From positions 124,001-188,000 of the forward strand of contig QEYB01000629.1 in the NCBI GenBank assembly GCA_017562135.1: a DNA stretch of 64,000 nucleotides. The letters are read 5' to 3'. The position numbers were made by a program, and so were the translations under genes. The stretch is from Dipylidium caninum. Its lineage: Eukaryota > Platyhelminthes > Cestoda > Cyclophyllidea > Dipylidiidae. Below the pieces are notes generated by a model. That model saw only the letters and a program-made list of their open reading frames with translations. It had not been told where the DNA came from and ran no database searches. Of this stretch, positions 1-12,300 are shown piece after piece. Within the stretch, counting starts at the first letter, position 1; each line of letters starts with the position of its first letter.

Positions 1-3000
1 GCACACAGGCGGAGTGGGAGGGGAAGGCCTTGGTGGGGGAGCCAACCACGCATTTTTTTTCGCGAAAGGCATATTGTTACTTTTGTTGAATGCGAGTCGA
101 AGCTCGTATAATTTGATCAGCAAGCCTCTTTGCTTTATGCTTTGGAACTTCAGGGTTTGTCTGGACTTAGCTGAGTCCGATTTGTCGAAATAACTGCGAA
201 ATAGCCTTCGTTTCTCCTCCTGTCTTGCTAGGTATTATAACAGTTTATGAGTTCCATAATTTGCATAGACCGCTTGATTTCGCGTCAGTGAAACATTAAA
301 GGTGGCAGGTCATGTCCTCACTGAAGCAATTCACGCCTTTGTGCATTGACATCACCACACCTTGCGGGTCCTGTGTACCATTCAATGTCAGTCATTGACA
401 GCACTACTTGGCGAACTCGTCTCTCTCTCTCTCTTTCTGACGTGTTGTTGCGACACATTCACCTCGGGTCCAGCTTGGGCGTCAAAACCGTCGTCTGATC
501 AGTCATTCGCCCGTCGTGGTGTATCACGATGAATGGTAGTTCTAGCGATCTTCACCTCTGCCTCTCCCATTCCCCTTCCTTGTGGTTCCTTATTCTGTCT
601 CGCTGCCATTGTCAAGCACGACCATCCACAAATGTACACTTTCGCCAGGAAAGCGGCAATTTAGAGGCGCTGGGTGTTGCTAACAAGCTTCTCCGTGCCA
701 GACGATAGTGCAGATAATGTGGACGTTTGCAGCTTAGCCGCTGTAGCCAAAGGTGAACTTTTATTTGTTAATAGGCTTTTGACTTGTACCATTGCGGCAA
801 CACAGGTCCGATTCTTTTGTCCTTCAAATGACTTAGTGTTCACTTCCCAATTTTTGCTCCGTTGCCTTTCAAAATGACGGTGTGGGAATGTCAGGCACCA
901 CTTTTCCAGTGATTCTTCGTCCCCCTTCGGCTTGCCGAAGAAAGTACAAACACTAGCTAGGGGTTGAGGTGCCTCGCTAAGGGAAAGCTTTATTCGGTAC
1001 ACACTTTCAACCGGCCAGTGTACATAGTCTGAATGATAGGCTTTCAGAGGCAACTTTGTCATCGGCCTGCAGGGGCTTAGAGACGAGTCCAACTTAACCA
1101 CCCATTGCATTTAGGGTCAAACTGCAGGTTTCGGTGTGAACTTAGTTAAGGCGATATTCATCTTTCTGTCCAGTAGGCTTCTGAGTTAGTGTTTTGTTTA
1201 TTGACTTGACTAAAGTGGAAGGAGTTTGTCTGTCCTCCAATTGTTGCGATGGTTTTATGGCAGTTCTCCTCTCTCCGACGAGTTAACTGCAGACGTAGAT
1301 ATTCCGGCGAGCAAATTTCGATTTACCAAGCATGATCCCAGTGTGTCCGTAGCCATGCATCGCTTTGTCAACAGGCCTCCCGTGCAGGGAACGCGATCCG
1401 CATCTGCCTCCTGACCACTCTGCAGGGCCGCTGGCTCATGGCCTTTAGGTTGGTGATCCGACACAGCCCTTGGCCAACTTTTGTGGTTGCTGCGTGAGGC
1501 TTCCACAGTACCTCTGAGGTCTCCACTTCCAACTTCGCCTATTCCCGCTTTCTCGAACTCGCACCTTATTCTCTCCGTCTTACCAATTTGCAGTAGCCCT
1601 CGTTCGAATGGCGTGAAGCGTTAAACATAACTCCGAGAAATCACTCGAGTCGATGTGTGGAAGCTCACAAAGACATCCAACTCGTGACTCCGGGCTGTTG
1701 CTTGACCCCCAATAGTTCACAGTCCTGACATTGTTCCGTGTTTTGATGGTAAGACCAGATATCTCTGAGGCTTCTTGGTGAATACTTGTGATAGCGGAAT
1801 ACTTATGGCCAGATGAGTGAACGGGGAATTAGCGGGATGCTCTTTTTGCTGACCGGTGTGCGATTGGCCTAGCGCCCTTCCGTCTACGACCTCGACTTCA
1901 ACTTTCTTCCTCAGCCCGAGGGAGCTTCGCCTAACTGTCTCTTCGTTCGGCTTGATACGTTGGGGGACGCGCGCCGTTCCTCCGACTCTCGCCGTATAAA
2001 CGCGCACTTGCTGCGTGAACGGCCAGTTTGTTGAGGTCCCCTCATCCCTCACCTTGGTGAAATTCCAACAGACCAAATTGCTCTCGCCTCGTTTGTTGTT
2101 TAACGTTTCGTGATATTCGGCTTTTTTCCGCCGGAATCGTGAGGACCTCCCACTTAATAACCTTTGAATAGGCCCTAGGTGCTCTGAGGAATCCCGAGGT
2201 AGCAGCCCTGAAGTTGTGTCGGCAAAGACGAACAGTTGAAATTTTCCGTAACCACTTAGCGTAATCGACATGTGGCAAACGCAGTCTCATTGACCCGTTG
2301 ATTCCTATCTCGTCTGTCGCGTTGATTTTGAGGATCACGTACTTGACTCCGACAGGGCCTTCTTTGGCGTGAAGCCGGTGGCGCCAAGTGAAGCGCCGAC
2401 TCAGTTGATAGGATGTGGGGGCAAGAGCTGCAAAGGTCTTTGACGCCAATCGAATTCATCTTTTCCTCCCCACGCGGCGGGCGGCGATTTTCACGAGTTA
2501 CTGAGGAGTCTTTTTGAGCTTCCTTGTAGGAGTTGGACCACACTCGTGCCAGCAAATGTCAGACCATAAAAAGTGCGAACAATCGATTCAGTGTGCACCG
2601 GTGGCACCACTTCCGCGAAGCGTTTCAATTCATCTCTGCCAATGGAGGCAGCAGTGTCAACCTCCTGGTGCAGTGGGGGACGGTGAAAACCGGCGCCCCG
2701 AGATTTGCTCCAGTTCTGAGCGGATTTCCCTTATTGCCTCACCAGGCTGTTTAGTTGTGCAGACTGAAACAGGACACCCGTTGCGGCCTGCTGGAGACCT
2801 TGACTATTTTTGCAGCACAAAGTATGGAGATATTCGACGGACCAAGTCATTTCGTTCTGGACAAACGCGTGGGAGCTTTGAAGGCTCAAATGTTGACTAT
2901 TAGCTGATTGTTATACCGGGGTTTCACTGTGGCCGAGTTTTTTTGTCCACTCTCCCCGTATAACCTGCCGGTTTCGTTTCCAGCGCTACGAAACGGCTTT

Positions 3001-3385
3001 GAGGAGACCTCCCTAGGAGTCCCGATGGTGGCATGACCGGTCTACTGATCTAACTACGTCCTGCCTCTTCTCAACGCGCCCATTGCTTCTCCGCTGATGT
3101 TCCTTGTTTGCAGCCTTATTTCTAAATGTTTGCATCTAACGACGTGTCGCCTGCCGTAAGTGTGAAAATCGTGGCTGGGGCGTTTTCTCAGCTCCCCTCC
3201 TCGTCTCCCAGATTAGTGGCATTTCTGAGAGCGCTTGAACGTGTGGCCCACTCGGTGTCTGGCTTATCCCTGGGAATGCCGTAAGGTTAGAGGGCAGGGC
3301 GCGGTGGGAGAGGCTACCATGGTGCCCAAGGACTGGCGCGTTCCCCTTATACTCCACCTTCCTTGTTTTCTCTCTCACCCTGCAG
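1..3385. other. Left flank, upstream of the kinase exons
   Basis: The N-lobe and N-terminal exons of the kinase that follows should lie here or left of the window, but no stretch was recognised with confidence. The best-bordered open segments on the + strand are 1255-1411 (after TGGCAG) and 2776-2901 (after TTGTGCAG, ending in a stop); neither matches a kinase N-lobe. Open frames on the minus strand at 1717-2555 overlap one another in all three frames and have no supporting homology. A short CT repeat sits at 421-434. Otherwise nothing is visible. Confidence 0.5.
421..434. repeat. (CT)7 microsatellite
   Basis: A perfect CT dinucleotide run is followed by CTTTCT. It is a simple sequence repeat with no coding context. 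Confidence 0.9.
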
Positions 3386-5369
3386 GAATAGTTCACTTGG
3401 ACTTGAAGCCGGAGAATTTCGTGATAGTGCGGGGCATGCTGAAGCTGATCGACCTGGGCATCAGCCAACGCCTACCCCTGGACTGCACGCATATGGACCT
3501 CAAAAATCCCATGGGCTCCGTTGTCTACATGAGTCCTGAGCAGATAATGTGCATCACTGGCAGCCAACCCGGCAAATGTGCATTCGACAATGAGTTCAAG
3601 GTGCCGTCCCCCTCCCTTCCTCGTCCCTTTTACGCTAATCTTGTTGACCGAGTGGCTGGCGCGGTGCGCTGCTTGTTGTTGCTCCCGCTGTCATTCCGGA
3701 AGACGATGGGACCGTGGGAAGTGACTTCACCCTGGTTCCACGGCGTCATCAGGCAACTTGTTGCTCGTGCCCGCAATTTCGAGCTGCACTTTATTCGTTC
3801 CGTCAACGTCCACTCCTTTATTTATGGCGCGGGTCTTTTCACGTCGTGGACGCCCACACACGGCTCCATGCCGCGGTGTGGCGCCCTGGCGCTGTGGCCG
3901 CTTCCATCCAATGGGTGGCCGCCCTGTCCCAGTGTGTGACTAACGGCGGTGGCGGTGGGGGCGAGGTGTACTAAACGTGCTTCGAGTCACACTTTTTTGG
4001 CGTTTGCGAGTCACTGTATTTGTGGAGCCTCGGTTAGGACTGCTCACCGCGACTACTGCTTGCCGCGTGAGTGTTGGTGACCTGAGTTCTGCCCCCGCTG
4101 ACCTGCTGTCGTGACAAGCTGGTTGAAACATCCTTGGCTGTGAAAATCATTCAGTCTGCTCCGGCTGGGCCCACTCATGTGCCCTGCCACAGCTAGACGG
4201 CCGTGCGACTCAACCACGTCACACATCAGCCATCTTCCCCTGCTCCGCAAGGAGGTAATCCTCGACGGCGGGGATGGGCTACCTCCTCGTCCAACTTTTT
4301 TCTTTATATATCTCGGATCCACCTATTTTGGATCGACTCACCCTCACCCTTGTTCGACGTGACCCGCCCGACCGGACTGGCGGCGTTTGAGTGTCTCCGC
4401 TTCCGTCGAGTAGACTTAAGTTGCATCTTAGTTTCATGTCTGTGTGCGAGATCGAGGAAACCATGCAACTTTATGCTTGGAGAATTGTGGAAACCCCTCA
4501 GGACAGTCTGTGAGTATCTAAAAAGACCCCATTGGTGAGAGGGGACTTGGAAGTGGTAGAAATGGCAATCCAAAGCAAACGACAAGCCTCCTCTTTTAAC
4601 ATTAGGCCTGTTGATCCTTACTCAGATGGCGGCAATTTGACACTTGGAAAATCTTAGAGAAAGCAGTCTTCAATTTCGTTCACACGCCGCAGTCAGAAGG
4701 GCTCGGATGACCTGTCTCTTCTGGACAACGTCAGTTTTCGTTACTATTGCCAGTGTGGATGTGGCAGGTGGCCCATTTGATTTATTTGTACCTACCTCTC
4801 GAGCGATACTTTTCAGTTTTCCGAAACAACCTAGAACTCCTGGGCCTTTGATGAGTTAACGACTCCTCAACAGGTTTTTTTCTGTGCTTTTGATGAACAA
4901 AACACCAAACCGACCTGATCGGCCCTTGGAGAAAATGTTACAAGTTTAGTGACGCAAGCTACGACCCCTGCCTTGTAGGTGCGCCTGAAAACAGACGTGT
5001 GGGCGTTGGGCATCATCCTCTACGAGATGATCCACAACCGGGTGCCGTTCGGCAGAGTCCACCACTCCGCCATCATGAGTGCGATCACCTCGCCCGACGT
5101 CCCCATCCCCTTTCCTCCGGTGAACAAGCCCGAGCTCGACACGGTAAGTGAAAAGGAAGTAACAACACCCTCCCCTCTACTTACTCGGCCAAACGGGTCT
5201 ACTGACGCCTTACGCAAACCTCCGTCCGCACTTCTAGGCCTTGAAGCGCTGCCTCGTTCGCGACGTTCGACGACGAGCCTGCCTGGACGAACTCCTGGGC
5301 ACCCAAGCTTCGTCCCAGCAAACCTCGGAGCAAACGCAAGGTCACGGGTCCCGCCCAAAATACCACTAA
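3386..5369 (+). CDS. TTK: TTK/Mps1-like dual-specificity protein kinase, 3' exons only
   Basis: This is the C-terminal half of a Mps1/TTK spindle-checkpoint kinase, which acts at kinetochores. Three exons are recognised: 3386-3600, 4979-5143 and 5238-5369 (TAA). The junctions agree in phase: the first exon starts after one base of a split codon, and the other two joins are phase 0. The catalytic loop reads HLDLKPENF (TTK family HSDLKPANF), followed by GMLKLIDLGI, so DLG replaces the usual DFG. The activation segment holds GSVVYMSPEQI (family GTVNYMPPEAI), and DVWALGIILYEM is the subdomain IX helix (family DVWSLGCILYYM). The last exon starts ALKRCLVRD, matching the TTK LKCCLKRD helix, and ends only about 30 residues later, so the long C-terminal tail of vertebrate TTK is short here. 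The N-lobe exons were not found. Intron 3601-4978 holds nothing recognisable. The gene is tail-to-tail with the carrier at 5579. Confidence 0.88.
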
Positions 5370-5460
5370 TTGTGAGACCAAAGAACATTTGTGATTTTTC
5401 TCTAGCCGGCCCACCACAAAATGTACAGTAATAATAAGCTTTCACGTTTTCCGAAACGCA

Positions 5461-5466
5461 AATAAA
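5461..5466 (+). promoter_or_regulatory. Polyadenylation signal AATAAA for the kinase gene
   Basis: A canonical AATAAA lies 92 bases after the kinase stop codon and before the 3' end of the opposing carrier gene. The position fits the + strand transcript. The two 3' UTRs must be short or overlap. Confidence 0.6.
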
Positions 5467-5578
5467 ACCATGAGTGAAAATACGATTCGAATCAGGCATC
5501 ACCAGTATAATTGGTAACCATTCTGAGAAGGGTTAAGTGAACACCGACAAATGACTAGCTACAGTGTGGTGTGTGATT

Positions 5579-6667
5579 TCACGCCTTTGGTTTTGCACAT
5601 TCGGGAGTAGGTATGTACCCGAAGTTCGCCTTTAATTGTTCGAGGAAGATGAAAGTGAGGACGGTCTGTGGACCAAGGCGGATGAAAGCCGGAACAAGAC
5701 CCTTGAAGAAGCCTAGTGGGCCCGTGCGCATTACGTCAACTCCGCAGGCAGCGAGACCCTTAAAGGAAATAACGAGAATGAGCGTCAGTTACATTGCTTC
5801 CACAAGAAGTATTTTTTTTAGTGGATTTACCGAATATTTGCCAGGTGGGGCATTCATGAGACGTGTCTTCATCACATCAAAGGGCTGTGTCATGCAAGTG
5901 GCCACACCAGCAGCACCGATAGAAGCAGAAAAGTGAGTAACCGGGTTGTCAGAAAAAAAACCAGTAGACAACAGGATGGATTTGAAGGTATCATAGAAGG
6001 CCAGTTGACCAAATGTCATAAACATAGCTCGAGTAGCGGTCATCGAAACACCGTTGAATAAGGCGCCGACGCCTTCCTCACGAGCCACACGAAAGAGTCC
6101 GTCGATGGCGTGCTTGTAACTGTAATCGAGAAAGAGAGCGTCGTGGAAATTTATAACGTATCTTAGAAATGGTTGAAAAGAACTTACTTCCTGCGCTGAG
6201 CCGGCGGAATTTTCACATCATTCTGCATCCTAAAAAAAGTCAAACCTGCAAATCAGTTTCGTAAAGGTTGTAATTAAGGAAACACGAGGTGCAAACCTAA
6301 CGTTCACCATGTCCCCAGGGTTACCAACAATGCCGCCAGCGAAACCGGCAAACATGGCGACAGCGCCACTCTCAGCAAAAGTCATCTTCCTGCCAACCGA
6401 GTTCTTGTAAGATTCATAAACGCCGAATCGTGTCATTGAGTAAGTAAGTTGTCGCAAAAGAGAAGCACTGAGACCATTGTATAGACCCAGGATGCCATCA
6501 TTTTTGAATACCCGCACGCCCATTTTTATCATGCCAAATTCCTTAACCTGTTGGGTTTGCAAGTGGACTTTTAACAGGTCTAAAGGATGTGTGACAGCCG
6601 CAGCCATGGCACTAGCCAGGCCGCCGAAATACCAGTATCCTGCCTTAGCGGGAGGCTTGTCAGACAT
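5579..6667 (-). CDS. SLC25A10: Mitochondrial dicarboxylate carrier (SLC25A10/DIC)
   Basis: This inner-membrane carrier exchanges malate or succinate for phosphate, sulphate or thiosulphate. Five exons, read on the minus strand, are 6667-6297, 6229-6188, 6119-5831 and 5758-5579 after the ATG-bearing first one, i.e. four coding exons in all. Every junction is GT-AG and phase-consistent, giving 293 residues (human DIC 287). The start follows the family N-terminus (YWYFGGLASAMAAAVTHP). The three carrier signatures are intact: PLDLLK (residues 28-33), NPGDMVNVR (116-124) and QPFDVMK (216-222). The TRLMNAPPGKY segment and the final FKGLVPAFIRLGPQTVLTF helix match DIC rather than other SLC25 members. 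The second exon is only 42 bases. The start lies 1256 bases from the divergently transcribed E3 ligase. The alternative, oxoglutarate carrier, is less likely because the N-terminus is DIC-like. Confidence 0.95.
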
Positions 6668-7923
6668 TTCGACGCGAAAAATACGACGCGGGACTGAAAC
6701 TAGGCCAAGGGCGGCGGTACGGAAGAACGCATTTAACTGATTCGACGAAACAAGTAGTTCATCTTAATTAAGGGATTGTTCTAGGTATACAAATGGGTTC
6801 TTCTTAGAACCACGTTAGTAAAAGGAACAGGTTCATGAAAAAAAGTAGGTTATTTTGATATTCAAAGGCTTTTGAAGACAACAAAGAACGTTTACATTTA
6901 TATATATTTCTTTGGTTCAATACGGGTAGAGAAACGCCCGTGAAAGAGCATGGACTAAACGTATGTTGCTTGATCTTTAAGCGGTTGTGGCTTGTTGATT
7001 TCTCATTACATGATTTCTAGGGGAAAGCATCATTAAGAGGAAGAACGAAGTCTGTACCTAACTATGCCGCCAAACACGCCGTTCGACAGGCAATAAATTT
7101 GGCGGCTTTACGTTTCTGTTGTTGCAAAAGCTTCCGATAAGTCCGTCTACATGCCATCTTAGCTAATACTTTTCACAAATAGGGCCGAAAATTGTTATTG
7201 ATTGCATGTGCTTCAGCAGCGTTTCTCCGCCAGATGCTTCTTTAATATACCTTATTTTTTTAGAACAGGTTGAGGAAACACGCTGTTCTTAGGAAAATCG
7301 TTATTGAGATTAACATTTTCTGCATGCTGAATATGCTTTTTCTGAAAGAGTCGAAATCTTTATGTTGGGTGGCTTTGCGTTACATTACAGTCCATGGAAG
7401 TAACATTTGGGCGATTTGTAGCACATAACACGTCTGATTAATAAGAAATGTTATGCATTTTCTTCGTATAGCAGTTGAACTCATGCTGCCTGCTGGAGGG
7501 GGCGCCCATGTGTTCGCCGGGCAACTTCACTAGTGGCATCTAAATGCGTGTTTAAACTGAGAAACTGAAAGTTTCTGGAATTATTTGTACAAATGCCTGA
7601 CGTTCTCTCATGTTTGTCATAAGTTCAGCTCTAATATTTCTGGCTCACCAGAAATACAAAGTTACACGCCGATTCTATGACACTTACAAATTCACTTATA
7701 ATTCATAAAAGCTAAAATTCAGATAGAGCGAGGAATTCTCAGAATTTATTCAAGGCAATATCTCATTAATTAAAACGAGCAGTGGCGGCTCATCAGGCCT
7801 CCTCTGTTGGCTTCGGCTGCACTGTCAGGTACTTTTTGTGTAGCTGGGGGTCGACAACCGTGAAAATCACTCTTTGCAGTCATCCGTTTTAACAGTATCC
7901 ATTTTTTTACGTAATTGTTCTAG
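6668..7923. other. Divergent intergenic region between carrier and E3 ligase
   Basis: This AT-rich 1.26 kb lies between two divergently transcribed starts, so it probably holds both promoters and the 5' UTRs. No convincing open frame, repeat or RNA gene is visible. The right end, immediately before the ligase ATG at 7924, is a pyrimidine-rich tract ending in TTCTAG, which could be a cis- or trans-splice acceptor. Confidence 0.5.
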
Positions 7924-9166
7924 ATGGCTCGCCCGAGACGGGTCCTTACGCGTGTCACTAATACGGGAACCACTGCTACTTCTCAGAGGCGTTCCAGAAA
8001 GTCAGATTCCTCAGAAGTAGGTCTGTCTCTAGACCAGGAGGAGCGTACATTTACTCGGCCAAATAATATTAGTCCTCATCTCTTCTGTGTCATATGCTCT
8101 GAAGTTTTCAAGAGGCCTTATCGAGCGCCCTGCGGTCATAGCTACTGTTATGAGGCAAGTTATCCCCATTTCTTCCTATAGAAAATTCCTAGATTTTTCG
8201 CGAATTTTGTCAGTTGGTTGACGTGCTTTTTTGTCATAGTGCATTAGTCAATGGTTGAAAAAGGTGAAGGCTTGCCCAATTGACCGGAAACCTCTTACTT
8301 TGGTTCGAATGCATCATGATTTTATCCTGGAAAGCATAATTGGCGACTACACAGTAAGCTTTTTGGTCCAAGATTGTTTTGTCTTCCTCAATAGTTTTAT
8401 TTCTTGGTGGTTTACATTGATTCGAGTTTCATCATTTCACGTTTGGAGGAGTATGCCGCAAGCGTCCAGAATTGAACGCATTATACCTCAGTAGCCGCCA
8501 TTATTGTTAGGAAGATTTGCTATACTGTATATCTGCCTTGCTTTTATTCTTAAATGTGGTCAGCTGCCATCATATTTCTCATTTCAACCCCTATCTTCCC
8601 TCCTCACCTTAAAGGCGTGCAGGCGTCTAATACTTTTTCTGTAAATCAAGATTTTGAGCATAAAAATAGTGGATCAGAAGCGTCGGTCCCTCTTTGTTCC
8701 GTTCTTAAAATACTAGCACTTCCTCGCGTAGGTGGCTTGTCCCTGGCGATCATCTGGATGTAGTTACATCGGTCCTCTATGTCAGTTAGACAGCCACAAG
8801 AAGGAATGCGTTATGAATCCTGACCATCTTCCAGAAACACTTCGAATTCGCGAAAAAGAAAACATGAAGCTACAGCGTCCCACAAATGATGCTCCTTCAT
8901 CAATGAACCCCACCAAGCCGATTATCGAGGCCACGAACTCAGATTTGCAAACCACCCTAGGTGTTACAAGTGAAGTGGAAGCAGATGAGTGGGAAGACGA
9001 GGATTTGCCGCCAGCACCACCACCCAGCCTTCTGATGCGTCTCTTCCAAAAGTCCGACACTGATAGTCGGGACGTCCTCTGTTCCCTTCTCGGTGAACCT
9101 ACTATTGGTGTGAAACGACCGCAATCAACGTCTGCCGGTAGCAAGCGTTCACGAAAGGCTTTTTAA
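7924..9166 (+). CDS. RING (C3HC3D) plus TRAF-type zinc finger E3 ubiquitin ligase
   Basis: This is a probable E3 ubiquitin ligase of the NRDP1/RNF41-LNX-PDZRN-like group. Three exons, 7924-8154, 8240-8353 and 8732-9166 (TAA), all join in phase 0 and give 259 residues. The RING ligands are C55, C58, C70, H72, C75, C78, C89 and D92. The last is Asp within CPIDRKPL, as in the C3HC3D RING of RNF41 (CPVDR). The start of the third exon carries a TRAF-type finger, C118-x6-C125-x11-H137-x3-C141. The rest is polar, with an acidic EADEWEDEDLP stretch and a basic C-terminus (KRSRKAF) resembling a nuclear signal. Intron 1 begins with GC (GAG|GCAAGT), not GT; the join restores the RING spacing CGHSYCYECISQWL exactly. 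The substrate is unknown. Its stop lies 147 bases from the opposing NYN gene stop. Confidence 0.9.
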
Positions 9167-9313
9167 CCCCCACCCACCTAAACATTTTTCTCTCGACACA
9201 ATAACTACATCTTTGTGTAATTGTATATACTGCCTGTGGTTTAAAGTAAAGACATCCGCATTAATAAGATAGAAATATTTCTCACAAGTTCGAAGTTAAG
9301 TAGTAAAAAGGAT

Positions 9314-12300
9314 TCACTCGGGAAATGCGAGGATTTCGTCGAGAGGCGGTTTGTGTCTACCCAAGGGGTAGTACGAAATGATGAAAATTCCCATGCGAAG
9401 GCTGTAGGGGATGACGCTGAAAAAGAGGGAAGATCTATGACGAGTGTTGCCGTTTTGAGGCGGGAGGGAGGGAGAGGGAGGCAAATTACCGATTTTCGAT
9501 GAAGTCTTGAAGTTCAGGCTTTTCTTTTAACCAATCACGGTATTGGTCATTCGAGATCACCACTCCGTCCTTCTTCTGAGCGTATTGAAGGATCACACTG
9601 AGGAGGAGAGAAGAAGTGTTTGAAACTCCATGGCCCTACTTGAAAGATTAGGGTAGACAAGGTCGATCGAGAACACGTAGCGATGACTTTTTGCTTGCAG
9701 AAATCACAGCCCCCCATTCTACACGGATGTTCAAAGACGGGTTTTTAGAGAGGCGCTATGGAGGTATTGGTGGAGGTTAGTTAATGGCCTACAGGAGGGT
9801 TGCACTAAGAACAGGAACATTGTCAAAATGGTAGTGGTTGAAGTTGAGGCAGGTAACTGCAACAATCCCGAATAAATGCTACTGACGACTAGAGCCGTTT
9901 ACATATGGCGTTGGGGATGGGGGATGGTGGAGAAACCCTACCTATCGTCGTCAGTGCGCTGGGGTTTGAGTTTTCCACAAAGGCGTCGTATTGGTATGAA
10001 AATGAAGTGACGGGCTATCTCGGTGGGAGAAAAGACAGCACCACAGGAGGTCTGACCGTGGTTGGGTAGGACCACGGCTATTTCCTGGTGTCCGCGTTGT
10101 AAGAAGTAATCAATCACACAGCGTAAATTGCGTATGTTGAAAGTGGGACTGTGGGAGGGAGGGCAAGCATGAGTTTTGGAAGGAAGGAATGAGCTTACTT
10201 GGAAGACTCGCCGTGGGCAACGTTGGCGCCATCTATCACAACGGGACGAAGACGTCTGACCTCTGTTGAAGGTTAAGACAAAAAAGCGGTGATACAGAAG
10301 GCATAGAAAAAAGTCTACACTGGATATTACCTCAACTGCTTTTGCGTGAAAAGCACTGTGAAGTGGCACATGCAAATTGATTCTGCAGCAATGGGGGGTC
10401 GCAGCACAAGCAATAAAGAAACTGATTACTATTAGCGCCCCTTTTAAGCTAAAGAACTACGGATAGTTAAGTTATAAAAATCCTGATCACTCAGGGCATG
10501 AGTCTTATCGAAACAGCCTTATAAAGTAATTTGAACAGAGGGGCGATAATGTCTGGATGGACAGACAGACAGCTCAAACAGGTTGATTTGGCCTTAAAAC
10601 TATAAAAAAAAAACATTAGGAATGAATATCAGTACTTCACAGCGCTGAGTCATTCGGAGAAATAACTGATCAAAGGATGATTTTCCGAATAATGGCGAAT
10701 TATTCTCATGAATTGAAATCGAATCTATCTCAACTTCTATGCCATGACCTAGAAATCACGAGTTGTGATATAAAAACAAGCATAAGGAAACTCGGTTATT
10801 CCAAATCAAATAGTAAATAACGTTCTTTGATTTCGTCCTAGAAGTTAGATTAAACTTAAGGTTCCCACTAACAACGAACGGGTAATCAGGAAGTGATGGA
10901 GTACAATAATAACTCGAGGCCAGACGAGCATCACGATCGTGCAGACAATAGTCTACAGATGATGAGGAATTAAATTTACTTGTCTATTGTTTTATAAACT
11001 CCACCAGCTGAATGACCACCAATACATCCACTTGCAGACTTCGTTGAAAATAATCTAATCGGATTCCACAAGCTATCAAAAGTCATCTAAGTGTCTAACA
11101 TACAACCAGAACCAAAGTACCTAATAAATAATGGAGTGAAACGCGGAGGATTAGCACCCGATAGTCAGTCACGGCATCTCACCCATCCACGCTCCTAATA
11201 GGTTAACACATTACATTACAAAGATGTGAAAAAAACAAAAGGTAAAAGTGAGATGATTGGCACGAAAATTAAACGGGTGAGGAAAAAGATATCGATAATG
11301 AGTAACCAACTCGTTATATAACACCATAAAACGAAGATTTATATAGTTCAGTCGAAATTATCATAAAGTCAGAATACTGTCACATACGTGGTAAAATTAC
11401 ACTAGGAGAATTTGTTGCAAGCAAACCTTGCAGTGGAGCACAAAATGGGTCGCAGCTTTTAGCACGGTCATCGCGTCGTAGTCGTGAAGTGGATTTCGTG
11501 TCTGAAGAAGAAAACAAAGGTTACACAAAGATGTTCTATTCAGGATGTATAAAGTAAAATTCGGTTAAATTTATCAACGAATACGAAAGCTTCATGCCGT
11601 CAAGAACAGCAAACTACAGTTGCACATAAATGCGTCTCTTTGGTTACAATTATTAAAAAGGCAATACAATGATAAATAGTTCGCTTTATAGTCCACAACA
11701 CACCCTTTCGGCGACTAGACGGGGACGGAAGAGGGGCTCCAACTAAATCCGCCAGATCTTTGTTAATGGAGCGCTCTCTTAGTGTGCGTACACTGCCTTG
11801 ACGGTTTTTTCGCAGCTGTGATTTACTCCTGAAGCTACCATCCCGAATTCGCAAATTTTTACGATTATTGGAGACGGTGGGAGCATCATCACTGCATGGA
11901 GCTGAACACCGGAATTGTATCATATAATAAGGAAATTGATTAGATAAACGGCTTAATCTGTGAATAAATTACATGTAGAGGACGTCATTGGACGAGTAGG
12001 GCGCACTAATGTATATAAATTGAATGACACAGGTAAAAAGTATAAAAACTCTCGACAGGTGACATGAATGAATGGGAAAATGAAGCACTATTGAAGGGAG
12101 CCACAAATTACCAGCATAAACATTTATAGGCAACGTTCGTTGGGTTGGTAGTTCGTGGTTTAGTAATGCTGAAAAAGGAAAAACGTTAGCAGAAAAATAA
12201 GACGCTAGGATTTTATAAGGTAAAACATGCCTCTGTCCTGTCGGAACACCTCGATAAAGCCAGGATTGAGCAGTTGATTAAACATCTCTTCCCCAGACAT

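Noticed and set aside
2042..2449. Minus-strand open frame with a peptide (GVKYVILKINATDE) recalling the kinase beta-3 VAIK strand
   Set aside because: It is on the strand opposite to the recognised kinase exons, lacks a glycine-rich loop and alphaC match, and overlaps other open frames. A local inversion would be needed.
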